Origin: Falsiroseomonas bella
Lineage (GTDB): Bacteria; Pseudomonadota; Alphaproteobacteria; Acetobacterales; Acetobacteraceae
DNA: 64,000 nt
Reading direction: 5' to 3'
NCBI RefSeq assembly: GCF_003173615.1
Contig: NZ_QGNA01000001.1
Coordinates: 744,001 to 808,000 of the forward strand
This document shows positions 25,823-33,761 of this stretch, piece by piece; position 1 is the stretch's first letter, and every line of letters begins with the position of its first letter. Under the pieces are notes generated by a model. It had not been told where the DNA came from and made no database searches. It worked only from the letters and a program-made list of their open reading frames with translations. Both the position numbers and the translations under genes were made by a program.

Positions 25823-26884
25823 CGCGATGCCCTCCCGCAACTGCGCGGCCATCCCGTCCCAGTCGTTCAGCCGCGCACCCGCCTTGCGCGCCGCCTCCAC
25901 CGCGGGCGCGAATGCCGCAGGATCCAGCAGCCTTGCCATCGCCGCGGCGATCGCCGCGGGCTCCGGCGGCACCAGCAGGCCGGCGCCGGTGCCGCGGAGC
26001 TGCTCCGAAAGGCCGCCGACCTCGGTGGCGACCACCGGCACGCCGGAGGCGAGCGCCACCGGCAGCACGCCGGACTGGCTCGCCTCGCGATAGGGCAGCA
26101 CCAGCACGCGCGCGGCGGCGACCAGCGCGGCCATCTCGGCATCGGGCACCCAGCGCTGCTCCAACGTGACGCCCGGCAGCGAAGCGAGGCCCGGGGCCAG
26201 CGCCTCGGCATCGCCCTCGCCCACCACGCGCAGGGTCGCGCCGGGATGCGCGGCGCGCAGCGCCGGCCAGGCGTCGCGCAACAGGTCGAGGCCCTTGTAG
26301 CGGCGGAAGCGGCCGAAGAAGAGGAAGTCGGTCGTTTTCTCCGCCGTCGCCGTGCCGAAGGGCAGATGCGCGCCGAGTGCGAGGCGGATCAGCTTCAGGC
26401 CCGGCCGCCGCGCCGCCACCGCCTCCGCCACCGCGTCGCTGAACACCACGGCGGCGCGCGCCGGCGCCAGTTCGCGCCGCAGCCGCCAGTCGAACAGCAC
26501 GGCCGGATCGCCCGGATGCGGCACCGCGTCGTGGATCGCCGGGACGAAGGCGAGGCCGGCGCGGGCCAGCGCGGGGGCGACGAAGGGCGTCCAGGGATGC
26601 GCCATGGCGGAGAACACCACCGGCGTCTGCTCATCCCGCGCGAAGCGCACCAGCCGTGCGGACAGCCGCGGCAGGCGCGCGAAGCCGGCGACGAAGCCCG
26701 CAACGCCATTGTAGGTTGACACTTCCTGCCGCGGCACGGGCAGGGCGCGAAGGGCGCCGATCAGCTCGTTCTGGCGCGACACGGACAGCGCCAGCCCGCC
26801 CGGCGCGAGCGCACGCGCCAGGTTCAGCGCGAATTGCGCGCCGCCGCCGCGCCGGCCCCAGTACCACAGCAGCATGCGCGTCAT
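25805..26884 (-). CDS. GT4-type glycosyltransferase
   Basis: A 359-residue GT-B fold enzyme starting MTRMLLWYWGRRGGGAQFAL, with the glycine-rich acceptor loop. The C-terminal donor domain contains FLFFGRFRRYKGLDLLRDAW and the E-x7-E region degenerated to EASQSGVLPVAL, followed by SGVPVVATEVGGLSE. In the family this segment binds the donor nucleotide; the first glutamate is present but the second position is altered. The start codon overlaps the stop of the upstream glycosyltransferase by four bases (ATGA), so the two are co-translated. It converges on the KpsS-like gene. The sugar donor is unknown. Confidence 0.85.
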   Translation of the reverse strand: MTRMLLWYWGRRGGGAQFALNLARALAPGGLALSVSRQNELIGALRALPVPRQEVSTYNGVAGFVAGFARLPRLSARLVRFARDEQTPVVFSAMAHPWTPFVAPALARAGLAFVPAIHDAVPHPGDPAVLFDWRLRRELAPARAAVVFSDAVAEAVAARRPGLKLIRLALGAHLPFGTATAEKTTDFLFFGRFRRYKGLDLLRDAWPALRAAHPGATLRVVGEGDAEALAPGLASLPGVTLEQRWVPDAEMAALVAAARVLVLPYREASQSGVLPVALASGVPVVATEVGGLSEQLRGTGAGLLVPPEPAAIAAAMARLLDPAAFAPAVEAARKAGARLNDWDGMAAQLREGIARALRG

Positions 26885-28080
26885 GCCGGCACCCCGATCT
26901 CGCGCAGGCGGGCGACATAGGCCGCGGGCGTCCAATGCGTGGCGGCGTAGTCCGCCGCGGCGGCGCCGAGGCGCGCCCGCCGGTCCGGATCGTCCCGCAG
27001 GCTCCGCAGCGCGGCGGCGGCGGCTTCCACATCCGCCTCCGCCCAGCGCAGGCCGGGATGATGGTAGGTGCGCTGCGGATCCTCGGCGGGCACCAGGCGC
27101 CAGGGCACCGGGACGCCGACCGCCTCGGTGAGGAAATCGGCATTGCCGGACCATCCCGTGGCGACGACAGGCAGCCCGCGGCGCATCGCCTCGGCCAGCG
27201 TCAGCCCGAATCCCTCCGCCCGGTGCAGGGAGAGCAGCACATCGGCCTCGGCGTAGAGCGCGTCGATGCCGCGCTCGTCGAGCGTCGCGTCGCGCAGCTC
27301 CATGTTCGGGCGGTCGGCCAGCGCGGCAAGCTGCGCACGCGCCTCCGGCAGATCCCGCAGCCGCTGGGTCTTCAGCACGAGCCGCACGCCCGGATCGTCG
27401 CCGAAGGCGAGACGGAAGGCGGCGATCACGCCCTGCGGGTTCTTGCGCGCCAGGCTCGAACTCGCATCGAGCATGCACAATACCGTGAACGGCGCACCGG
27501 GCGTGCGCCCGGCGCGGGTCGGCGCCGGCTCCACCGCGACGGGGTGCGGCACCACATGGACGGGCCGGCCTTCCGCGATCGGGGCGATCGCAGCCGCCGT
27601 GAAGGCGCTCGGCACCCAGATCTCGTCCACCAGCGGGATGCCGAGGCGCCATTCCGCCGGCACCTCCGGCAACTCCCAGGCCCAGTAGCCGACGATCCGC
27701 TTCCCCCGCGCGCGACGCCGCCCGACCCCGAGAAGCGCCAGCCCCATGAGCGGCGCATTGACGTGGACGACCAGCGTCCCGGCGCCCTCGACCGCCTCGC
27801 CGACGGCCGGATCGAGAGGAAGATCAGAGGATTGGCGCAGAGCGGCCGTGAGATCGAGCGCGGCGACCTCGGCGCCCGCCGCCCGCAGCGCCGCAAGGGA
27901 AAGCCGGGCCGAGCGGCCGAGGCCCGTGGCCGTGCGCAGCGCGCCGGCGACGATCAGCGGCGGGGCGGGCGCGGCACGCATCGGCCGCGGCGCGAGAAGC
28001 GCGGTGGCACGGAACAGTCCCGCGCGTCGCATCCCGTACGGCAGCCGCTGCCAAACGCCGCGATGCAACCGTTTCAGCAT
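26881..28080 (-). CDS. GT4-type glycosyltransferase
   Basis: A 399-residue glycosyltransferase with the order N-terminal GALRTATGLGRSARLSL, a central RIVGYWAWELPEVP, the donor-domain motif MLDASSSLARKNPQGVIAAF, and the E-x7-E motif in RAEGFGLTLAEAM. It closely resembles the protein encoded at 37088-38290 (shared YWAWEL, VHVVPHPV versus VRVVPHPV, ARKNP, SLHR.EG.GL.LAEA), so the two are paralogues. Proteins of this type assemble bacterial surface polysaccharides. It is the first gene of a two-gene minus-strand unit and is divergent from the GDP-mannose epimerase across a 177-base gap. Confidence 0.85.
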   Translation of the reverse strand: MLKRLHRGVWQRLPYGMRRAGLFRATALLAPRPMRAAPAPPLIVAGALRTATGLGRSARLSLAALRAAGAEVAALDLTAALRQSSDLPLDPAVGEAVEGAGTLVVHVNAPLMGLALLGVGRRRARGKRIVGYWAWELPEVPAEWRLGIPLVDEIWVPSAFTAAAIAPIAEGRPVHVVPHPVAVEPAPTRAGRTPGAPFTVLCMLDASSSLARKNPQGVIAAFRLAFGDDPGVRLVLKTQRLRDLPEARAQLAALADRPNMELRDATLDERGIDALYAEADVLLSLHRAEGFGLTLAEAMRRGLPVVATGWSGNADFLTEAVGVPVPWRLVPAEDPQRTYHHPGLRWAEADVEAAAAALRSLRDDPDRRARLGAAAADYAATHWTPAAYVARLREIGVPA

Positions 28081-28257
28081 GGCGGATCAACCTTCACCCT
28101 GCGTGAAGCCGGTTTCGGGCCCGGAACGCAAAGGGTCCGCGAAGGAAGGGTTGAGTGTACCGCATACCGTGTGTTACCCGCCGGGCGCGGCGGCCGGGGC
28201 GCGCGTGCACCATGCCCGATTCTGCTCCATCGCGGCTCTATTGCAGGAGATGTCGGC

Positions 28258-29247
28258 ATGAAGTCTGCGCTGGTGTGCGGGGCTGGGGGCTTCATCGGCT
28301 CGCACCTGGTGAAGGAGTTGAAGCGCCAGGGCTTCTGGGTGCGCGGCGTGGACCTCAAATACCCGCAGTTCGCCGAGACGGCAGCCGACGACTTCATCAT
28401 TGGCGATCTGCGCGATCCCTATGTCTGCCGCGCGGCCATAGATCGCAAGTTCGACGAGGTCTATCAGCTTGCGGCGGATATGGGCGGGGCGGGGTACATC
28501 TTCACCGGCGAGAACGACGCCGACATCATGCACAACTCCGCGCTGATCAACCTCAACATGCTCGAGGCCTGCCACAAGCGCAACATCAAGCGGGTCTTCT
28601 ACTCCTCCTCCGCCTGCATGTACCCGGCCTACAACCAGGAAGACCCGGACAATCCGAAGACGCATGAGGACAGCGCCTATCCTGCCGCGCCGGATTCCGA
28701 GTACGGCTGGGAGAAGCTGTTCAGCGAGCGGCTCTATCTCGCCTTCAACCGCAACCACGGCATGGAATGCCGCGTCGCGCGCTACCACAACATCTTCGGC
28801 CCGGAAGGCACCTGGGAAGGCGGCAAGGAGAAGGCGCCCGCCGCGCTCTGCCGCAAGATCGCCGAGGCCGAGCCCGGCAGCGAGATCGAGATGTGGGGCG
28901 ACGGCAAGCAGACCCGTTCCTTCCTCTACATCGACCAGTGCATCAAGGGCACGATCCTGCTCACGCGGTCGGATTTCGAGGGGCCGGTGAACATCGGGTC
29001 GGAAGAGATGGTCACCATCAACGACCTGGCGCGGATGATCATGGACATCGCCGCCAAGCCGCTCGGCATCCGCCACATTCCGGGCCCGGTGGGCGTGCGC
29101 GGCCGCAACTCGCACAACGAGCTGATCCGCAAGCGCCTCGGCTGGGCCCCCGACGAGCCCCTGGCGGAGGGGCTGCGCCGCACCTATCCCTGGATCGCGG
29201 CCCAGGTGGAGCGCAAGCGCGGCCGGAACGCGCGCGCCGCCGCCTGA
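28258..29247 (+). CDS. GDP-mannose 3,5-epimerase (plant GME-like)
   Basis: A 329-residue extended SDR protein. It starts with the NAD-binding CGAGGFIGSHLVKELKRQG. All four catalytic residues of Arabidopsis GDP-mannose 3,5-epimerase have equivalents at a constant offset of 25: Cys120 (SSACMYP), Tyr149 and Lys153 (EYGWEK) and Lys192 (GGKEKAPAA). Further plant-GME-like stretches are MWGDGKQTRSF, PVNIGSEEMV and IPGPVGVRGRNS. The enzyme converts GDP-D-mannose to GDP-L-galactose (and GDP-L-gulose); in plants it serves vitamin C synthesis, here more likely an L-hexose for the surface glycan. AGGAG precedes the ATG by 8 bases. The nucleotide-sugar dehydrogenase follows. Confidence 0.9.
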   Translation: MKSALVCGAGGFIGSHLVKELKRQGFWVRGVDLKYPQFAETAADDFIIGDLRDPYVCRAAIDRKFDEVYQLAADMGGAGYIFTGENDADIMHNSALINLNMLEACHKRNIKRVFYSSSACMYPAYNQEDPDNPKTHEDSAYPAAPDSEYGWEKLFSERLYLAFNRNHGMECRVARYHNIFGPEGTWEGGKEKAPAALCRKIAEAEPGSEIEMWGDGKQTRSFLYIDQCIKGTILLTRSDFEGPVNIGSEEMVTINDLARMIMDIAAKPLGIRHIPGPVGVRGRNSHNELIRKRLGWAPDEPLAEGLRRTYPWIAAQVERKRGRNARAAA

Positions 29248-29329
29248 ACCGCAACGGCGCCGCCGCCGCAGGCGCGGCAGCGCCGCTCGGCACGCATCAC
29301 GCAGAACGCCCGCTAAGGAAGCAGGACGC

Positions 29330-30688
29330 ATGGACCGCAAGACGCAGCCGCCCCGGCTCTCGGTGATCGGCCTTGGCAAGCTCGGTTCGCCGATGGCGGC
29401 GGTGTTCGGCGCCAAGGGCTTCGACGTCGTCGGCATCGACCTCAACCCCGCCTTCGTGCAGGCGATCAACGAAGGCCGCGCGCCCGTGCAGGAGCCCGGG
29501 CTGCAGGAGCAGCTCGACCGCGCCCGCGGCCGCGTGCGCGCCACGCAGGACTGGAACGACCTCGTCACCAGCACCGACATCAGCTTCATCATCGTGCCGA
29601 CGCCTTCCGGGCCCGACCGCATGTTCGTCAACCGCTTCGTGGTGGACGCCGTGGAGCGGATCGGCGCGGCGCTGCGCGGCAAGCCCGACTATCACGTGGT
29701 GGTGGTGACGAGCACGGTGATGCCCGGCTCCACCGACGGCGAGATCCGTGCCGCGCTGGAGCGCAGCTCGGGCCGCACCGTCGGGCAGGATGTCGGCCTC
29801 TGCTACAATCCGGAATTCATCGCGCTCGGCTCCGTCGTGCGCGACATGCTGTTCCCCGACATGATCCTGATCGGCGAGAGCGACGCCCGCGCGGGCGAGA
29901 TGCTGGAGCAGGTCTATCGCGGCTCGGTGGACAGCAAGCCCGAGTTCCACCGGATGAACCTGGTGAACGCGGAGCTCTGCAAGATCTCCGTGAACACCTT
30001 CGTCACCACCAAGATCAGCTACGCCAACATGATCGCCGAGCTGTGCGACCACCTGCCCGGCGCGGACGCGGATGTCGTCACGCGCGCCGTCGGCGCGGAC
30101 AGCCGGATCGGACGGAAATACCTCAAGCCGGCGATCGGCTATGGCGGCCCCTGCTTCCCGCGCGACAACAAGGCCTTCGCCGCGCTCGGCCGCCGCCTCG
30201 GCGTCAACACGGCGCTGGCCGAGGCGACGGACGCGATCAACGAGCACCAGTTCCAGCGCATGATCGGCGCCGTCGCCGCCTGCGCCGAGCCGGGCCAGGC
30301 CGTCGCGGTGCTCGGCCTGTCCTACAAGCCGGACACGGCGGTGGTGGAGGAGAGCCAGGGCGTGGCCCTCGCGCTGCAGCTCGCGGAGGCGGGCTACCAG
30401 GTCCGCGTCTTCGATCCGCTCGCGATGTCCGCCGCCGCCGCGATCCTCGGCGACCGCGTCACGCGGTCGGAGACCGCCGCGGATGCGCTGCGTGGCGTCG
30501 CCGCCGCCGTCCTGACGACGCCCTGGGCGGCGTTCAAGGAGATCGCCTGGGCCGAGTGCGGCGCCGCGGCGGTGATCGACCCCTGGAGCCTGGTGCCGCG
30601 CGACGCGGCCGGCACGGTGCGGGTGGTGCGCCTCGGGCAGGGCGACTGGCGGCGCGGCGCGCCTTCGCTCAACGCAGCGGCGGCCTGA
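29330..30688 (+). CDS. UDP-glucose/GDP-mannose-type nucleotide-sugar dehydrogenase
   Basis: A 452-residue NAD-dependent four-electron sugar dehydrogenase that turns the C6 hydroxyl of a nucleotide hexose into a carboxylate. The Rossmann motif is VIGLGKLGSPMAAVFG, the active-site cysteine is C275 in YGGPCFPRDN, and AVLGLSYKPDTAVVEESQG is the C-terminal UDP/GDP-binding domain. The family includes UDP-glucose, UDP-ManNAc and GDP-mannose dehydrogenases; the motif set does not decide between them. Its position after the GDP-mannose 3,5-epimerase makes a GDP-sugar possible, but UDP-glucose to UDP-glucuronate is the commonest activity. The gap to the epimerase gene is 82 bases. Confidence 0.88.
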   Translation: MDRKTQPPRLSVIGLGKLGSPMAAVFGAKGFDVVGIDLNPAFVQAINEGRAPVQEPGLQEQLDRARGRVRATQDWNDLVTSTDISFIIVPTPSGPDRMFVNRFVVDAVERIGAALRGKPDYHVVVVTSTVMPGSTDGEIRAALERSSGRTVGQDVGLCYNPEFIALGSVVRDMLFPDMILIGESDARAGEMLEQVYRGSVDSKPEFHRMNLVNAELCKISVNTFVTTKISYANMIAELCDHLPGADADVVTRAVGADSRIGRKYLKPAIGYGGPCFPRDNKAFAALGRRLGVNTALAEATDAINEHQFQRMIGAVAACAEPGQAVAVLGLSYKPDTAVVEESQGVALALQLAEAGYQVRVFDPLAMSAAAAILGDRVTRSETAADALRGVAAAVLTTPWAAFKEIAWAECGAAAVIDPWSLVPRDAAGTVRVVRLGQGDWRRGAPSLNAAAA

Positions 30689-30707
30689 GACCGGACGGCG
30701 GCGCGAC

Positions 30708-32837
30708 GTGCTCTCCCTGATCCTCTATGGCCGCAACGACAACTACGGATACAACCTCCACAAGCGCGCCGCCCTCAGCCTGAACTGCATGGCGGAACTG
30801 CTCGACGACGAGGCGGAGGAGATCCTCTTCGTCGACTACAACACGCCGAACGACTATCCGACCTTTCCCGAAGCCATCCAGGACACGCTGACCGCGAAGG
30901 CGAAGCGACACCTGCGGATCCTGCGGGCAAGGCCGGCGCTGCATGCGCGCTTCGCCGGCCGCACCCACCTCCTCGCGTTGGAGCCGGTGGCGCGCAACAT
31001 CGCGCTGCGGCGCGCCAATCCGGCGAACCGCTGGATCCTGTCCACCAACACGGACATGATCTTCGTCCCGCGCGACGGCCGCGGCCTCGGCGCGATCCTG
31101 CGCGACCTGCCGGCCGGCCACTACGGCATCCCGCGCTTCGAGATCCCGGAGACGCTGTGGGAAGGCCTCGACCGCACCGATGCGCGCGGCGTGATCGACA
31201 GCTTCGCGCGATGGGGATGGGACCTGCACCTGAACGAGATCGTGCAGGGCATGCGGCCCTTCCGCTTCGACGGCCCGGGCGACTTCCAGCTGATGCTGCG
31301 TGAGGATCTCTTCCGCCTGCACGGCTTCCACGAGGACATGCTGCTCGGCTGGCACGTGGATGCGAACATCGCGAAGCGCTTCTCGCTGGTCTACGGCGAT
31401 GTCGGCGACCTCTCCGGCGAGCTGTTCGGCTACCACTGCGATCACACGCGGCAGGTGACGCCGGCGCACCGGCGCGATGCGGCGCAGAACAGCGTGGAGC
31501 GGTTCTTCACGAAGGTGGACCGGCCCGACGTGCCGGAGCAGGCCGAGAGCTGGGGCTGCCCCGACGAGACGATCGAGGAGATCCGCCTCGGCTCGGGCAA
31601 CACCTTCCTCGGCGCCTTGAACACCGTGCTCCGGGCGCCGCTCGGCGCGCCGCTCGTCTCCGCCTATGTGCCCGAGAGCCGGGACGAGGTGGGCTACACG
31701 CCGGAGCATGTGCTGCCCTTCCTGCTCGACCTGTTCGCCAGCGCGCCGCGCGGCACGCGGTTCGGCTGGTTCGGCACGCATGCGGCGATGCTCGACCAGT
31801 TCCTCGGCGCCTGGCGGGCACTCGGCGGAAGCGGCGAGATCCTGCTGCCGGCGGACCGCCCGGCCCTGCTGGGGCAGGCCGGGCGTGCGGGCCTGAGCGC
31901 CCTGCCGACCGCTACCATCCTGGCGGAGGCCGACGTGCTGGTGTTCGACTTCGTCGATGCCGCCGGCGGACCGCTGCCGCACGGCGAGACCAAGGCGGTC
32001 CATCCGGTCTCCGAGGCACTGCTCGGGATCTTCATGGAAGCGGTGCTGGTCGAAAGCGGCGCTCAGGCCGATGGCGCCGCGCCGCGCCGCTTCGTCGGCA
32101 TCAACGCCATCCACAACGGCTTCGAGCATGTCTTCGGCAGCCATGTCGTCACGGCGCGCACGCCGTTCAGCGTCCGGCTGCGCCACGGCTTCGTCGTGCC
32201 CGAGGGCATGAGCCTCGCGGCGGACGGCACCCTGAGGCCGACGCCGCAGGACTGGCTCCGGCTGATGCTGCCCGGCCCCGCGGGGCGGCAGGAGGCGGGC
32301 GCGCTCGTGTCCGAGCCGGGCGAGGCGGGCAATGTCGGCTACGGCCCGTATCTGCACCCCCTGCCGGGGCGCTATGCGCTCGCCGTGGATTTCGGCACGA
32401 ATGACGTCATCGGGGCCGCGGCCGAGGCGACCGAGCCGCCGCTCCACCGCCGGGCCCTGACGGCGGCTCGGATGGTGCTGGGCGACTCGGCGACCCGCCG
32501 GGCGCGCCATCTCGTGCGGGACGCGCTCGGGCGCGAGCGTGCGACCTGGGTGCGCGACCGCTGGATCAAGGCCTCGGCCACCGACGACCGCTACGCCGAG
32601 GTCGTGCTGGAAGTCGCCAGCGAGGACACGATCATGGCAAGCCGCCGCCTGCTGGGCCCGGAAGCGGGACGCGGCAGCGTCGAGATGAGCTTCGACGTGG
32701 CGCCCGACCTGTTCCTGTCGCCCGAGCGCGACGGGATCGAATTGCGCGTGCACACCAACGGCCTGCGCGGCTTCCGGATCGTCCGCGTGTCGGCCCGCCG
32801 GGTCGGACCGATTCCCCGCGTCGCCACGCAACCCTGA
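30708..32837 (+). CDS. Large GT-A-like glycosyltransferase-related protein with C-terminal extension
   Basis: A 709-residue protein starting with GTG. Residues 1 to about 260 look like a GT-A fold: SLILYGRNDNYGYN at the N-terminus, an acidic metal-site-like NTDMIFVPRDGRG, and HEDMLLGWHVDANIAKR, reminiscent of the acceptor-side motif of GT2 enzymes. The middle (about 320-500) is a Rossmann-like region (FGWFGTHAAM, ADVLVFDFVDAAGG) of unknown role. The C-terminal ~150 residues (EVVLEVASEDTIMASRRLL to GLRGFRIVRVSARRV) look like an all-beta module. There is no signal peptide or membrane segment. It probably adds a sugar to the glycan; the architecture is unusual. The gene lies 19 bases after the dehydrogenase gene and 11 bases before a methyltransferase gene. 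Confidence 0.65.
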   Translation: MLSLILYGRNDNYGYNLHKRAALSLNCMAELLDDEAEEILFVDYNTPNDYPTFPEAIQDTLTAKAKRHLRILRARPALHARFAGRTHLLALEPVARNIALRRANPANRWILSTNTDMIFVPRDGRGLGAILRDLPAGHYGIPRFEIPETLWEGLDRTDARGVIDSFARWGWDLHLNEIVQGMRPFRFDGPGDFQLMLREDLFRLHGFHEDMLLGWHVDANIAKRFSLVYGDVGDLSGELFGYHCDHTRQVTPAHRRDAAQNSVERFFTKVDRPDVPEQAESWGCPDETIEEIRLGSGNTFLGALNTVLRAPLGAPLVSAYVPESRDEVGYTPEHVLPFLLDLFASAPRGTRFGWFGTHAAMLDQFLGAWRALGGSGEILLPADRPALLGQAGRAGLSALPTATILAEADVLVFDFVDAAGGPLPHGETKAVHPVSEALLGIFMEAVLVESGAQADGAAPRRFVGINAIHNGFEHVFGSHVVTARTPFSVRLRHGFVVPEGMSLAADGTLRPTPQDWLRLMLPGPAGRQEAGALVSEPGEAGNVGYGPYLHPLPGRYALAVDFGTNDVIGAAAEATEPPLHRRALTAARMVLGDSATRRARHLVRDALGRERATWVRDRWIKASATDDRYAEVVLEVASEDTIMASRRLLGPEAGRGSVEMSFDVAPDLFLSPERDGIELRVHTNGLRGFRIVRVSARRVGPIPRVATQP

Positions 32838-32848
32838 AGGAGACAGCC

Positions 32849-33646
32849 ATGTCCGCGAGCCTTGCCGCGCCACTGCCCGGGATCGACGACGTCCAGTCCT
32901 ACTGGGACCGGCGTCCGTGCAACATCCGCCACTCCAAGCAGCCGATCGGCACGCGGGAGTATTTCGACGAGGTCGAGGCGCGGAAGTACTTCGTCGAGCC
33001 GCATATCCCCGGCTTCGCGCAGTTCGACCTGTGGAAGGGCAGGAAGGTGCTCGAGATCGGCTGCGGCCTCGGCACGGACGCCACGAACTTCGCCCGCGCC
33101 GGCGCGGACTACACCGGGGTCGAGTTGTCGGCCGAAAGCCTCGCCCTGGCGAAGAAGCGCTTCGAGGTGTTCGGCCTGAAGGGCCGCTTCCACCACGGCA
33201 ATGCCGAGCAGGTGGACAGCGTCGTCGGCGCCGAGCAGTTCGACCTCGTCTACTCCTTCGGCGTCATCCACCACACGCCGAACCCGCGCGCGGTGATCGA
33301 GAGCGCGCGCAAGCTGGTGAAGCCGGACGGCGAGCTGCGCATCATGCTGTATGCGGAGATCTCCTGGAAGGCGATCATGATCGAGGCCGGCTTCGACCAG
33401 CCGGAGGCGCAGTCGGGCTGCCCGATCGCCTTCACCTACACCGCCGACGGCGTGCGCGACCTGCTGCGCGGCTGCTTCGAGCCGACGGAGATCCGGCAGG
33501 ACCACATCTTCCCCTACGTGATCGAGAAATACATCCGCTACGAATACGAGCCGCAGCCCTGGTTCAAGGCGATGCCGGAGGAGATGTTCAAGGCGCTGGA
33601 ACGGCGGCTCGGCTGGCACATGCTGATCACCGCGAAGCCGGTCTGA
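32849..33646 (+). CDS. Class I SAM-dependent methyltransferase
   Basis: A 265-residue methyltransferase of the Methyltransf_11/25 type. SAM-binding motif I is VLEIGCGLGTDATNFARAGA, the acidic ribose-binding residue follows in YTGVELSAESL, and motif IV is FDLVYSFGVIHHTPNP. The N-terminal SYWDRRPCNIRHSKQPIGTR is shared with methyltransferases found in exopolysaccharide and O-antigen clusters. It is probably an O- or C-methyltransferase acting on a sugar or nucleotide sugar. A good Shine-Dalgarno (GGAG) precedes the ATG, and the gene follows the 709-aa protein gene with an 11-base gap, so it shares that transcript. Confidence 0.85.
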   Translation: MSASLAAPLPGIDDVQSYWDRRPCNIRHSKQPIGTREYFDEVEARKYFVEPHIPGFAQFDLWKGRKVLEIGCGLGTDATNFARAGADYTGVELSAESLALAKKRFEVFGLKGRFHHGNAEQVDSVVGAEQFDLVYSFGVIHHTPNPRAVIESARKLVKPDGELRIMLYAEISWKAIMIEAGFDQPEAQSGCPIAFTYTADGVRDLLRGCFEPTEIRQDHIFPYVIEKYIRYEYEPQPWFKAMPEEMFKALERRLGWHMLITAKPV

Positions 33647-33702
33647 ACGCGTCCATCCGCCAGGCATCGGACAGTGGCCGACCCGCCTCGTGCGGATGGC
33701 CA

Positions 33703-33732
33703 TTGTCTCGAATGCGCAATCCTAAATATATT
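33703..33732 (+). promoter_or_regulatory. Candidate promoter before the radical SAM gene
   Basis: TTGTCT, 18 bases, then TATATT (five of six matches to TATAAT) in one of the few AT-rich patches of the window. Transcription would start about 20 bases before the GTGATG start. Between them GGAGG (33736-33740) can pair with CCTCC (33757-33761), which flanks the AGGGGG ribosome-binding site, so translation could be modulated. Confidence 0.5.
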
Positions 33733-33761
33733 AACGGAGGAACCTGACCTAGGGGGCCTCC

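Noticed and set aside
28081-28257. Promoter TTGAGT (28151) for the GDP-mannose epimerase gene
   Set aside because: No acceptable -10 element at 16-18 bases downstream (TTACCC at best), so it was not listed.
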